A DNA stretch of 64,000 nucleotides from AP-15 sp963747735 (GTDB taxonomy: Bacteria > Pseudomonadota > Alphaproteobacteria > ATCC43930 > CGMCC-115725): NCBI GenBank assembly GCA_963747735.1, contig CAVVGE010000001.1, positions 744,001 through 808,000 on the forward strand, in the 5' to 3' direction. A model generated the notes under the pieces. That model made no database searches. It saw only the letters and a program-made list of their open reading frames with translations, and had not been told where the DNA came from. Shown here in pieces: positions 1 through 8,266 of the stretch (position 1 is its first letter; each line of letters begins with the position of its first letter). The translations under genes were made by a program, and so were the position numbers.

Positions 1-895
1 CCTCTCGCGCCACGTCACGGCCCCCGGCGGCGGCGAGCGGGTCGATCGTAAAGGTCGGGGCCTGCGCTCGCATGTGGGCGACCTGGGCCAAGGTGGCGGT
101 CGAGCACGAGCCCGACAACACCGCCGCCGCGCCTGAGATGGCGGGCAGGCGGTCGGCGGCGGCATGCGGATCGAGGAGGCCGCGGCGACGGAAATTCTCG
201 GGCAGGCCGAGCGCGATGCCCGAGCCGCCGGTGATCAGCGGAAAGTCGGCGGCGGCCTCGCCGATCGCTTCGAGATCGCGGTCTTCGAGCGCATCGACGA
301 CGGCATGGGCGAACCCGTCGCGGCGCAGCCGGGCGAAGGCGGCGCGGATCGCCGCGGCGCCGCGCATGACCGCGGCGGCCGGCACCAGCCCGACCCGGCC
401 CTGCGTTTGCCGCTGCAGCACCCGCACCAATGACGGGTCGCGCATCGGTGTCAGCGGATGGTCGCGCATCCCCGATTCCGACAGCAGCACATCGCCGACA
501 AACAGATAGCCGCGATAGATGGTCCGGCCGGCCTCGGGAAAGGCCGGGCAGAACAGAGTGAAATCGGTGCCGAGCGCCGTCATCAGCGCCTCGGCCACCG
601 GGCCGATATTGCCGGCATCGGTCGAATCGAAGGTCGAGCAATATTTGAACAGGATCTGCAGCACCCCGGCAGCGCGCAGCCAGGCGAGCGCCTTCAGGCT
701 TTTGTCGATCGCTTCGGCAGCCGGCACGGTGCGGGTTTTGAGCGCGACGACGATCGCCTCGGCATCGGGGACGGTCATGCCTGAGGCGGGCACATCGATC
801 AATTGCACCGCCCGCATGCCGCGCCGGACCAAGGTGTTGCATAGATCGGTGGCGCCGGTGAAATCGTCGGCAACCGCCCCCAACAGCACCGGCAT
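1..895 (-). CDS. otnK: 3-oxo-tetronate kinase (OtnK family), 3' end cut by window edge
   Basis: Four-carbon acid-sugar kinase of the DUF1537/OtnK family, expected to phosphorylate 3-oxo-tetronate for aldolytic cleavage. About 298 of an expected ~420 residues are present and the C-terminal nucleotide-binding part lies beyond the left edge. The start is the ATG at 895; an in-frame stop lies 14 codons upstream. Visible family motifs are VADDFTGATD (residues 8-17), YCSTFDSTDAGNIGP (85-99), CPAFPEAGRT (116-125) and HPLTPMRDPS (146-155). OtnK normally sits with an aldolase (OtnC) and isomerase (OtnI), which would be off the window. The TRAP receptor at 2887-3891 could belong to the same uptake and degradation pathway, but it is separated by two other genes. 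Confidence 0.9.
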   Translation of the reverse strand, partial: MPVLLGAVADDFTGATDLCNTLVRRGMRAVQLIDVPASGMTVPDAEAIVVALKTRTVPAAEAIDKSLKALAWLRAAGVLQILFKYCSTFDSTDAGNIGPVAEALMTALGTDFTLFCPAFPEAGRTIYRGYLFVGDVLLSESGMRDHPLTPMRDPSLVRVLQRQTQGRVGLVPAAAVMRGAAAIRAAFARLRRDGFAHAVVDALEDRDLEAIGEAAADFPLITGGSGIALGLPENFRRRGLLDPHAAADRLPAISGAAAVLSGSCSTATLAQVAHMRAQAPTFTIDPLAAAGGRDVARE

Positions 896-1001
896 CGCCC
901 GCTCCCGCCGCTTCTCGTCCCAGCCGCGGATCAGACACTAGCCACCCCCGGCAGCGCACGCAAACCGAGGCGATCCGGCGGCAACGCCGACCATGCCCGG
1001 T

Positions 1002-1490
1002 TCAGGCGGGTGGGGCGACGCCGTCGGCGGCGCGTTCGAGCGCGGCGATGTCGATGCGCTTCATTTGCATCATCGCCTCGAAGGCCCGTCTTGCGCGGGC
1101 GCGATCGCCATCGCCGATCAACCTGATAAGCTGGCGGGGAACGATTTGCCACGACACGCCGAAGCGGTCCTTCACCCAGCCGCATTGCTCGGCCTCGGGG
1201 ACCGCCGAGAGCGCGTTGGCGAAGCGATCGGCCTCGGCCTGGGTCTCCACCGGTATCTGGAACGAGATCGCTTCATTGAACCGGAATTGCGGCCCGCCAT
1301 TCAGGCCGGTGAAGGGCTGACCCATCAGCCTGAACTCGACCATCAATACGTCGCCTGCTTTGCCCGAGGGGTAGTCGCCCGGTGCGCGATGGACCGCCTC
1401 AACATGGCTGTCGGGGAAGAGCGAGGCATAGAATTTGGCGGCCTCTTCGGCGTTGCCGTCAAACCATAGGCAGGGGGTAATGCCAGACAT
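1002..1490 (-). CDS. VOC-fold protein of the PhnB / 3-dmu-9_3-mt type
   Basis: Small vicinal-oxygen-chelate protein (162 aa) of the PhnB-like family. The opening MSGITPCLWFDGNAEEA and the pattern FYASLFPDSH followed later by FGVSWQIVPR are characteristic. Members are mostly uncharacterised and some resemble glyoxalase or fosfomycin-resistance folds, so substrate and reaction are unknown. I start at 1490 rather than at an in-frame ATG 13 codons upstream because GAGAGGA sits six bases before it. It is a single gene between the otnK-type gene and a palindromic repeat element. Confidence 0.85.
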   Translation of the reverse strand: MSGITPCLWFDGNAEEAAKFYASLFPDSHVEAVHRAPGDYPSGKAGDVLMVEFRLMGQPFTGLNGGPQFRFNEAISFQIPVETQAEADRFANALSAVPEAEQCGWVKDRFGVSWQIVPRQLIRLIGDGDRARARRAFEAMMQMKRIDIAALERAADGVAPPA

Positions 1491-1553
1491 GCGCCGTCCT
1501 CTCAGAAGCCGTTTCGAAATGAATTCCATCGGATCAGCAGGTTACCAATCTTC

Positions 1554-1771
1554 ATCGTCGTTCCCGCGAAAGCGCTTGTGAAAAAATGCCAAACGAGGTC
1601 ATTCCGGGGCGCGGGCACTGCCCGCGAGCCCGGAACCTATTAACACCGGACGTCCAACATATTGGAAATTCAAGTGTTCTTGGGTTCCGGGCTCGGCCCT
1701 TCGGGCCGCCCCGGAATGACGTTTCTTGGAAAGAGCAATTTCTTCACACGCGCTTTCGCGGGGGCGACGAT
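1554..1771. repeat. Nested inverted-repeat element (MITE-like)
   Basis: The 358 bp between the genes at 1490 and 1849 holds no gene. It holds two nested inverted repeats. The outer arms are 1554-1582 and 1740-1771 (core CCCGCGAAAGCGC and its complement). The inner arms are 1598-1637 and 1682-1720, which begin and end with GTCATTCCGGGG / CCCCGGAATGAC and are themselves palindromic around GCCCGGAACC. The inner arms recur at 20184-20310, so this is a dispersed family. No transposase is present. Confidence 0.75.
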
Positions 1772-1848
1772 AATCTATTGATAGGACGCTATTCATTCCG
1801 GGTCAGGCTCTCAGACCTGCGAAATTTGTCCGAAGGTGCCGGCGGTCG

Positions 1849-2829
1849 TCAACGCGAGACAAGGCCCGGCATGTAGGTGGGCGGGTCGAGGCCGACGCCG
1901 ACGAGATGGCCAAAATGCCTGGCGAGAATCCGGCGGTCGGTCGCGGGCAAGGGCGGCTTTAGAATGGCGGCGATGTTGGCGCGCAGATGCTCGGGGTCGC
2001 CGGTGCCGAACAGCACGACATCGACCCCCGGCTCGTGCCGGACATAGCGATAGGCCGCCTCGGTGATCGTCGCGGCCCCGCCATCCTCGGGATGGAGCAG
2101 AAAACCAAGCGGGTTCGGCGCTACGCCGAGCCAGCCCGCCACCTTGCCGGTCGCGGCAAGCTGCCGCAGCTCGGATTTGAGCCGGTCGGGCTTTGAAAAA
2201 ATGTTGCGCACCGCGAACATCAGCAAAGTGCCGACGCCGTTGGCGAGGGTCCGCGGGAAAACCTCGGTGCGCGCGTTCTGGTGCATCATGTGGAACGCGA
2301 CCATCATCACGTCCCAGATGCCGTCCTCGGCGGCGCGACGCGCCATCTTGTGCTCGCCGTCGCTGGAGCCGGTCTCGGTCACGCCCAGATGCCGGATCTT
2401 GCCCTTCGCCTTTTCCCTGAGCAATGCCGGGGCGATTTCGTCGCGTGCGCGGTCGTAGGCGCCGGGCGAGACACCGTGCAATTCGAACAGATCGATATAA
2501 TCGACACCGAGCTCGCGCAGCGAATGGTCGAGGCTGGCGACCGCACGCTCGCCGGCCGAGGGACCCGCGCCGTGCGGGATCCAGGCCTTGCTGGCGATCA
2601 CCACCCGATCGCGCGGCATTGTCTTCAATGCCTTCCCCAAGACGGCCTCGGTGCCGTAGACGGCGGCGGTGTCGAACAGGTTGACCCCGAGATCGAACGC
2701 CTGGTGGACCAGCGCCACCGCCTCGGCCTCGCTTTTCCCGGTGCCGAGCCCGAGCCGGCTGAACCCGCCGCAGCCGAGCCCGGCGACGCCGACCCTGAGC
2801 CCGGTGCGGCCGAGTGTGGTGTGCTCCAT
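1849..2829 (-). CDS. Aldo/keto reductase
   Basis: NAD(P)H-dependent aldo/keto reductase of 326 aa, normal length for the soluble single-domain family (TIM barrel). The N-terminal LGRTGLRVGVAGLGCGGFS is typical. The catalytic tetrad is visible as D53 and Y58 in NLFDTAAVYG, K81 in VVIASKAW and H118 in LFELHG. The substrate cannot be inferred. It is followed on the same strand, 57 bp away, by nothing co-functional that I can see; upstream on the same strand lies the TRAP receptor gene, so the two may be co-transcribed. Confidence 0.9.
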   Translation of the reverse strand: MEHTTLGRTGLRVGVAGLGCGGFSRLGLGTGKSEAEAVALVHQAFDLGVNLFDTAAVYGTEAVLGKALKTMPRDRVVIASKAWIPHGAGPSAGERAVASLDHSLRELGVDYIDLFELHGVSPGAYDRARDEIAPALLREKAKGKIRHLGVTETGSSDGEHKMARRAAEDGIWDVMMVAFHMMHQNARTEVFPRTLANGVGTLLMFAVRNIFSKPDRLKSELRQLAATGKVAGWLGVAPNPLGFLLHPEDGGAATITEAAYRYVRHEPGVDVVLFGTGDPEHLRANIAAILKPPLPATDRRILARHFGHLVGVGLDPPTYMPGLVSR

Positions 2830-2886
2830 GCTAGGCCACCCCGAAATGCGGCACGACGCGCCTCGAAATGCCTTCCGGCAACGCGC

Positions 2887-3891
2887 TCATGCCATCCGGC
2901 CGACGTATTTTTCGAGCAATGCCCACGCTTCCTCGCCCGATTGCCGCTTCATCTCGGGATAGAAGCCGGATTTTTTCAATACCGCCCGAAACGGCGCGAT
3001 ATCGGGGGTATTGAAGATCATCCCGTGCCCTTTCAGCTTCTCGATTTCGACCTTGGTCATCGTTTGCCAATCGGCGCGCTCCAAGAGCGCCTTCGCGTTG
3101 AATTCCCGGTCGGCCAGTTGCTGCAATTCGGCCGGCAGCCGGGCCCAGGCGGCGTTGCCAAAGGAAACGTGGATCCCGGCCCAGACATGGTTGGTGATGC
3201 TGCAATATTTCTGGACCTCGTAGAGCTTGCCGGTGTCGATCAGCACCAGCGGGTTTTCCTCGCCATCGACCAGGCCGCTGTGCAGCGCGCGGTAGGCCCT
3301 GTCGATATCGATCGGGACCGGGGCGGCGCCGAGATGCTGGAACAGCGCGATCAGGATCGGCGCCACCGGCAGGCAAATCCTAAAGCCGTCGAGATCGGCC
3401 GGGGTTTCGATCGGCTTTGCTTTCGAGGTGATCTCGCGAAAACCGTGGTCGTAGCAATTATGCACGACACGAAAGCCGACGCGGCCCGCCAGGCTGCGCA
3501 AATGGTCGCCCAATGCGCCATCCATCGCCGGCCAAATGTGGTCGTAGCCGGTAAAGACGAACCCGACCCCGAAGATGCCGAAAGCCGGATTCTTCGGGGC
3601 CAACAGGTCGAGCGACAAATAATACATGTCGAGCCGGCCGGCGATCGTTTGCGCGATCATCGCCGTTCCCTGGCCGAGCACGCTGTTCGTGTACAAATTG
3701 ATCGCGAGCCGGCCGCCGCTCGCCTCCCTGATCGCCTGCATCGCTTCGCGCCCGCGGATCGACATCGGATGGGCGTCGGGCAGCGCCGTCCCGCAGCGAT
3801 AATGAAACTCGGCGGCGTCGGCGGGCCAATGCAGGATCGCGGGTGCAGCGGCACCGGCGGCGGCGAGCAGCCTTCTGCGCGACAAGATCAT
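2887..3891 (-). CDS. TRAP transporter solute-binding protein (DctP family)
   Basis: Periplasmic receptor for a TRAP-type carboxylate importer, 334 aa. The N-terminus MILSRRRLLAAAGAAAP followed by ILHWPADAAEF is a signal sequence with a consecutive-arginine start, possibly Tat-dependent. DctP family features include RLAINLYTNSVLGQG, DGFRICLP (residues ~175) and VDGEENPL with the family Asn/Glu motif. I use the ATG at 3891, preceded by GAGAAA; an in-frame start at 3927 would add 12 charged residues before the signal peptide. The membrane subunits DctQ/DctM are absent from the window, so this is an orphan receptor here. It is divergent from the flavin oxidoreductase gene at 4058, leaving a 166 bp shared promoter region. 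Confidence 0.9.
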   Translation of the reverse strand: MILSRRRLLAAAGAAAPAILHWPADAAEFHYRCGTALPDAHPMSIRGREAMQAIREASGGRLAINLYTNSVLGQGTAMIAQTIAGRLDMYYLSLDLLAPKNPAFGIFGVGFVFTGYDHIWPAMDGALGDHLRSLAGRVGFRVVHNCYDHGFREITSKAKPIETPADLDGFRICLPVAPILIALFQHLGAAPVPIDIDRAYRALHSGLVDGEENPLVLIDTGKLYEVQKYCSITNHVWAGIHVSFGNAAWARLPAELQQLADREFNAKALLERADWQTMTKVEIEKLKGHGMIFNTPDIAPFRAVLKKSGFYPEMKRQSGEEAWALLEKYVGRMA

Positions 3892-4057
3892 CGGTTTCTC
3901 GGCGCGGGCATCCGCCTCTGCGACCACGGGTGGCGCGCAAATTGCCGGCCGCGGTGCCGCCCGTCAAGCCGAGGCCGGTAGCCAGGCTGGCGGAATTGCG
4001 CGACACTCGCGCCAATCCGATCGCCGCCACCCGCGCTTCGCCGAGGAGAGACCGAGC

Positions 4058-5221
4058 ATGATCACCAAATTCACCACCGTCTATGCCGGCCATGTCGATC
4101 TGCCCGACCGCGGCCAGGACACGACACCAGCGAACGAGCGGCGCTATTCGAACGAGCACCTGGCGAGCGTCTTCGAGAAGACCGAGGCGATCGCCAAGAA
4201 GATGGATGCGCTCGGCTACGAGACCCTGTGGCTCGCCGAGCACCATTTTCAGCACGAGGGCTACGAGTGCATCCCCAACATCCTGATGCTGGCGGTGCAT
4301 CTCGCGCGCGTGACGAAGCGGCTAAAGATCGGCTGCGGCTTCAACATCGTCCCGATGTGGCACCCGCTGCGGCTCGCCGAGGATTTTGCCGCCGCCGACA
4401 TTCTGACCGGCGGCCGGGTCGTGTTTGGCGTCGGCCGCGGCTATCACACCCGCGAGGTCGAGAGCCTCGGCGGCCCGATGCTCGACCAGACCGCCAACCG
4501 CGACTTCTTCGAGGAGGGCGTCGATGTCGTCTTCAAGGCGTTCAACGAGGAATCGTTTTCGCATCAGGGGAAATATTTCACCTTGCCCCCGCGCGTCCCC
4601 TATCGCGGCTACGAATTGGAAAAGCTGACCCTGGTGCCGCGGCCGATCCATCGCCCGGTCGAATGCTGGCAGCCGGTGGTCAGCGCCAGCGCGCGTGGGC
4701 TCGATTTTATGATCAAGCACGGGATCAAGGGTGCCGTCGGCGGCGGGGCGGCGACGATGCAGGCGGGGCCGATGGCCGCCTATCGCGACGCCGCCTTGCG
4801 CGCCGGGAAGGAATTGGCATTGGGCGAGGATTTGCAGCTCGGCCTGCATTTCCACCTGGCGAAGAGCCGCGAGCAGGCGGTCCGCGAGATCAAGCCGATC
4901 TATGAAGAGCATGTGAAGATGTTTGCCCCCCTGGGTTTTGTGCCGGGGCTCACCGAGGCGCAGCAGGAAGCGGTCGCGCGCCGCGGCGGCTGGGACGCGG
5001 CCGGCGTGCCGACCGTCGAGCACTATATGAAATTGGGCTCGTGGTTCGCCGGCACGCCCGCGGAGCTCGTCGAGCTGCTGAAGGGCTTCGAGGAGCGCTA
5101 TCCCGGCATGCAGCACATCAGCCTCTCGAGCCCGATCGGCACGCCCAAGGCAACGATGCTCGAACAGTTCCAATGGGTCGCCGAGGAGGTCATGCCGTCC
5201 TTCCGCGGAAAGGCGGTCTAA
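4058..5221 (+). CDS. LLM-class flavin-dependent oxidoreductase
   Basis: Luciferase-like monooxygenase, 387 aa, in the bacterial-luciferase TIM-barrel superfamily that uses FMNH2 or F420. The motif LGYETLWLAEHHF (residues 52-64), the segment IGCGFNIVPMWHPLRLAEDFA, and GGRVVFGVGRGYHTREVESLG are diagnostic. Such enzymes act as two-component monooxygenases on small organic substrates; no partner flavin reductase is adjacent, so substrate and reductase are unknown. The ATG at 4058 is preceded by GAGGAGAGA at good spacing. Confidence 0.88.
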   Translation: MITKFTTVYAGHVDLPDRGQDTTPANERRYSNEHLASVFEKTEAIAKKMDALGYETLWLAEHHFQHEGYECIPNILMLAVHLARVTKRLKIGCGFNIVPMWHPLRLAEDFAAADILTGGRVVFGVGRGYHTREVESLGGPMLDQTANRDFFEEGVDVVFKAFNEESFSHQGKYFTLPPRVPYRGYELEKLTLVPRPIHRPVECWQPVVSASARGLDFMIKHGIKGAVGGGAATMQAGPMAAYRDAALRAGKELALGEDLQLGLHFHLAKSREQAVREIKPIYEEHVKMFAPLGFVPGLTEAQQEAVARRGGWDAAGVPTVEHYMKLGSWFAGTPAELVELLKGFEERYPGMQHISLSSPIGTPKATMLEQFQWVAEEVMPSFRGKAV

Positions 5222-5238
5222 TCCTCCTCGCTCCGCCT

Positions 5239-5279
5239 CCCTCGCCCCGCTGGCGGGGAGAGGGCCGGGGTGAGGGGCA
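5239..5279. repeat. Dispersed GGGGAGAGGG-type palindrome
   Basis: A short inverted repeat (CCCTCGCCCCGC ... GCGGGGAGAGGG, then GGGTGAGGGG) in the gap between the oxidoreductase and the DUF1080 gene. A shorter relative is at 27971-28003. It could also end transcription of the upstream gene, but it lacks a T run. Confidence 0.55.
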
Positions 5280-5346
5280 GGCGCGGTCGTAGATCGGCCG
5301 CTCCCGCTTCGGTAAGCTCTTCGCATAAGCACCCGGGAGAGAGACG

Positions 5347-5958
5347 ATGAGGACGCTGTTCTTCGCCACATTCTGTTGCTTGCTGGCCTTGGCGGTGCCG
5401 TTGCCGCCGCGCATTGCGCACGCCCAAGGGAGCAGCGACGGCTGGGTCACGCTGTTCGACGGCAAGAACCTCGACCAATGGAACCAGATCGGCGACGCCA
5501 ACTGGAAGCTCGAGGACGGTGCGGTGGTCGCCACCAAGGGCAACGGCTTTCTCGTCTCGAAGGAGGCCTATGGCGACTTTCAGCTCAAGGTCGAGTTCTG
5601 GGTCAACGACGCAGCGAACAGCGGCGTCTTCATCCGCTCCGAGGACCCGAAGAAGGTCGCCGGTGCGACGGCCTACGAAGTCAACATCTACGACGAGCGC
5701 CCGGACCCGACCTACGGGACGGGGGCGATCGTCAATGTCGCCAAGGTCGACCCGATGCCAAAGGCTGGCGGCAAATGGAACACCTACGAGATCACCGCGA
5801 AGGGGTCGCACCTGACCGCGGTCCTCAACGGGGTCAAGACCGCCGACGGGGAAAACGACAAGCACAAAACCGGCCATATCGCGCTGCAATACGGCACGAC
5901 CAAAGTCAAAGACGCCGGCATCGTCAAGTTCCGCCTGGTCGAGATCAAGCCGCTGTAG
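5347..5958 (+). CDS. Secreted DUF1080 (3-keto-disaccharide hydrolase fold) protein
   Basis: Exported 203 aa protein: a signal peptide (MRTLFFATFCCLLALAVPLP, cleavage near AHAQ) followed by one DUF1080 domain. The domain is marked by GWVTLFDGKNLDQW, LVSKEAYGDFQLKVEFW, NSGVFIRS and a C-terminal GHIALQYG. The family has a concanavalin-like fold and some members hydrolyse 3-keto-glycosides; most proteobacterial members are uncharacterised. AGAGAGA precedes the ATG at 5347. It is probably a stand-alone unit. Confidence 0.85.
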   Translation: MRTLFFATFCCLLALAVPLPPRIAHAQGSSDGWVTLFDGKNLDQWNQIGDANWKLEDGAVVATKGNGFLVSKEAYGDFQLKVEFWVNDAANSGVFIRSEDPKKVAGATAYEVNIYDERPDPTYGTGAIVNVAKVDPMPKAGGKWNTYEITAKGSHLTAVLNGVKTADGENDKHKTGHIALQYGTTKVKDAGIVKFRLVEIKPL

Positions 5959-6010
5959 GATTTCTGACCCGCTCCACAGCCCGCCACCAACCGCTCGACA
6001 ATTGCTGTCC

Positions 6011-6110
6011 CCGTCGCCCCCGCAAAAGCGGGGGCCAATGTTCAGGTGCATTAAGATGATTTAGCGCGGTGTCTTCCTGATGGCCTTCCCGGCGAAGGCC
6101 GGGACCCATC
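6011..6110. repeat. Two dispersed palindromes between DUF1080 gene and TA patch
   Basis: The 270 bp gap 5959-6230 contains no gene. At 6011-6036 there is a GCCCCCGCAAAAGCGGGGGC hairpin, which may terminate the DUF1080 transcript. At 6082-6110 lies a CCCGGCGAAGGCCGGGACC palindrome, whose relatives occur at 14740-14872. Confidence 0.6.
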
Positions 6111-6230
6111 TATGCCATAGGCACCGGCTGGAGCCTGTCCTCGGGCCGCCCAACGGCCGGACCCATAGACCGGTGTGACGAGATTTTCGGCATCAGCTTG
6201 TCGTGTTTATCGAGGCGGTGCGAGCGAGCC

Positions 6231-6497
6231 ATGAGTGACACCGAATATCGCTTCACGGTCCGGCCGCTGAGCGAGGAAGAAGGCGGCGGCTACCTCGTCG
6301 AGTACCCCGATCTGCCCGGCTGCATGTCGGATGGCGAGACGATCGAGGAGGCCATCGTCGACGCCGAGGATGCGAAGCGCTGTTGGATTGCAGCCATGCA
6401 GGCCACGCAGTCACTTTCGCGATGGCGCGCGAGGCGTTTCAAGATCCGTTCGCGGTCGAGTGCGGGCAGCATCCGAACGAAGCGCGCTACGGCATGA
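6231..6497 (+). pseudogene. HicB-type antitoxin N-terminal remnant
   Basis: From the ATG at 6231 the first ~58 residues match the HicB antitoxin N-terminal domain: FTVRPLSEEEGGGYLVEYPDLPGC, then DGETIEEAIVDAEDA. After WIAAMQ the frame runs into non-homologous, Arg/Ser-rich sequence and stops at 6497. The HicB C-terminal DNA-binding region is missing, and no hicA toxin is adjacent. The break lies exactly where brnT-like sequence starts in another frame, so a deletion has fused parts of two different toxin-antitoxin genes. Confidence 0.75.
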
Positions 6498-6628
6498 TTG
6501 CGACGGTGGAAAACCGCCTGCTGTTCGTAGGCTACACCATGCGCGGCGAGCGCATCCGGATCATCACGGCCCGCAAGGCGGAACCGCATGAGCGACGACG
6601 CTACCACGAAGAAAACCAGGAAACATGA
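6404..6628 (+). pseudogene. BrnT-type toxin, N-terminus lost
   Basis: In a frame different from the hicB remnant, the sequence encodes VTFAMAREAFQDP, then YGMIATVENRLLFVGYT and ERIRIITARKA followed by EPHERRRYHE. This is the C-terminal two thirds of BrnT (RelE-like RNase toxin). The usual N-terminal strand with the WD..K..NL.KH motif is absent, replaced by the hicB part. Without it the protein should be inactive. It overlaps the following antitoxin gene by 41 bases, as in intact brnTA operons. Confidence 0.75.
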
Positions 6629-6935
6629 CTGGCGCCGGTTCGACGCACTGACCGACGAGGAGGTGCACGCGGCGGCGCTGCGCGATCCCGACGCGCGGCC
6701 GATGACCGATGAGGAATTCCGGCGTGCGCGCAAGGTGCCGCGGGCCAAGACCCTGCGCCGGACGCTCGGGCTCACGCAGGAGGAATTCGCCGTTCGCTAC
6801 CATATTCCGATCGGCACGCTGCGCGACTGGGAGCAGGGCCGCTCGGAGCCTGACCAGCCCGCGCGGGCCTATCTGCATGTGATCGCTCGCGATCCCGAAG
6901 GCGTGCGCCGCGCACTCGAACAAAGGCCAGAGTGA
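6588..6935 (+). CDS. XRE-family helix-turn-helix antitoxin (BrnA-type position)
   Basis: 115 aa DNA-binding protein. The N-terminal half (ALTDEEVHAAALRDPDARPM) resembles BrnA-like antitoxins that follow brnT. The C-terminal half has an HTH_3/XRE motif, LGLTQEEFAVRYHIPIGTLR followed by DWEQGRSEPD. It starts inside the brnT remnant, so translation is coupled. It is the only member of this module that looks intact, and may survive as a stand-alone repressor or as protection against a homologous toxin elsewhere. Confidence 0.8.
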   Translation: MSDDATTKKTRKHDWRRFDALTDEEVHAAALRDPDARPMTDEEFRRARKVPRAKTLRRTLGLTQEEFAVRYHIPIGTLRDWEQGRSEPDQPARAYLHVIARDPEGVRRALEQRPE

Positions 6936-7019
6936 CTTCGATCATCATCATACCCCAGTGGCCTCGCTTTGCCGGCGCCTCGGCTGATCGAGTGCACACC
7001 TGATTGAAGAGTTCCAGTA

Positions 7020-7480
7020 ATGAGAACGATCAGAACACTTTTTATGAGCAAAACAACACGCGAACGGCTAGAAATGGAGTTAGCCGAGGCGGTGGATAAT
7101 TGTGATCTCAATAGAATTAGAGATGCTCTGAAAAGAGGGGCCAATCCAAATTCCGAAGGTAATTGGACCGTAGGTCCCGGTCGACGACCTATCATACATA
7201 GATCTTTTAAGTGGTTGGATATTAGTAACCAAGAAATGATTCTTTGAGGTATTAAAACCATCCGTAACATCGGATACAATATAAATTCTCGTGATGCTCT
7301 GAGACATACAATATTAATGAATTCATAGATTTGGATATATTCCGAAATTGTGAACTGGATGATACAAAATGGTGCGAATACCGAACTTAAAAATCATGAA
7401 AAGCAGACTGAATTTCAATTAGTCAAAGCGAAGAACGATTGGGATTACAGAGCAATATTAGGGCTTTTGGCGCGTTCATC
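7020..7480 (+). pseudogene. Ankyrin-repeat gene, AT-rich and broken
   Basis: Base composition drops sharply here compared with both flanks. Three pieces in shifting frames look like consecutive ankyrin repeats: LAEAVDNCDLNRIRDALKRG with ANPNSEGN (from 7020), then NINSRDALRHTILMN (near 7293-7325, ended by a stop), then WMIQNGANTELKNHEKQT with FQLVKAKNDW (7350-7470). Stops and frameshifts separate them, so no full protein can be made. Composition and content suggest acquisition from an AT-rich donor. The flanks are toxin-antitoxin genes. Confidence 0.7.
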
Positions 7481-7601
7481 GAGGGGCGGCAGGGAATGGC
7501 TCCGATCAGCGGATGGGCTGTCTTGGGTTGCTGCAGCAGCGGTTTGTCGCGCCGCAGTCTTCGGTTATGATCGGGCTGTGACCAACGATAGCTGAACCCA
7601 T

Positions 7602-7826
7602 ATGCCGCCCGCCCGCATCACCGCCGATCCTGCCGTCATGATGGGCAAGCCGTGCATCAATGGCACTCGCATCACGGTAGAGCTGATATTGCGCAAGCTC
7701 GGCGCCGGCCGCTCGTTTGCGGACCTGCTCGAAGCGTATCCGCAACTGAGCGAAGACGATTTGCGGGCGGCGCTGGCCTTTGCCGCCGACTACCTTCAGC
7801 ATGAGACCGTGCTTGCCGCCGAGTGA
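7602..7826 (+). CDS. DUF433 antitoxin
   Basis: 74 aa DUF433 protein (VapB45-like HTH antitoxin): RITADPAVMMGKPCINGTRI, VELILRKLGAGRSFADLLEA and YPQLSEDDLRAALAFAADYL are the conserved stretches. Its TGA overlaps the next gene's ATG, the usual arrangement of an antitoxin-toxin pair. It likely neutralises the PIN-like product downstream and autoregulates the pair. Confidence 0.88.
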   Translation: MPPARITADPAVMMGKPCINGTRITVELILRKLGAGRSFADLLEAYPQLSEDDLRAALAFAADYLQHETVLAAE

Positions 7827-8183
7827 TGCGTTTTCTGGCGGATGAGAACGTTTCACGGCTCGTCGTCGAGCGGCTTCGTGCTGCCGGGTTTGACGTGGCA
7901 TCCGTCCAGGAAACCAGGCCGGGAGCATCAGACAAAGACGTCCTCGATGAGGCAAGCAGCGATGACCGCGTCCTCCTCACGGAGGATCGCGATTTTTGGC
8001 GAGCTGGTTGTTCGCCAACGGCTGAAGGTCCGTGGCGTAATCCTGCTGGAGCTCGATCGCCTGCCGGGTGCGGCGGCGGCGGAGTTTGTCGCGGAGATCG
8101 TCCGCATCCATTCGAGCAAACTTGCCGGCAATCTGCTGGTGGTCGAGCCTGCGCGTGTTCGCGTGCGCCCGCTGCCGCGGTAA
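7826..8183 (+). pseudogene. DUF5615 PIN-like toxin with a one-base frameshift
   Basis: The start MRFLADENVSRLVVERLRAA and RVLLTEDRDF are typical of DUF5615 (PIN-like RNase toxin, acidic residues D7/E8 and the E-D-R-D motif). After RDF the frame breaks: a run of five T at 7993-7997 shifts it, and reading four T restores GELVVRQRLKVRGVILLELD and the rest to the stop at 8183 (~118 aa). This could be a natural loss-of-function mutation, a phase-variable homopolymer or a sequencing error. Start chosen at the ATG overlapping the DUF433 stop. Confidence 0.8.
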
Positions 8184-8266
8184 GCGTTGGTGGAGGTGCG
8201 CCCAGCGGCCATTGCGGCAATTCTTTATAGTCGCAAATGTGTCGGCGGGTGGAAGGAGGCTTGAGC

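Noticed and set aside
15..959. A minus-strand frame covering the left edge
   Set aside because: It is out of frame with the OtnK-type coding sequence, which carries the family motifs.
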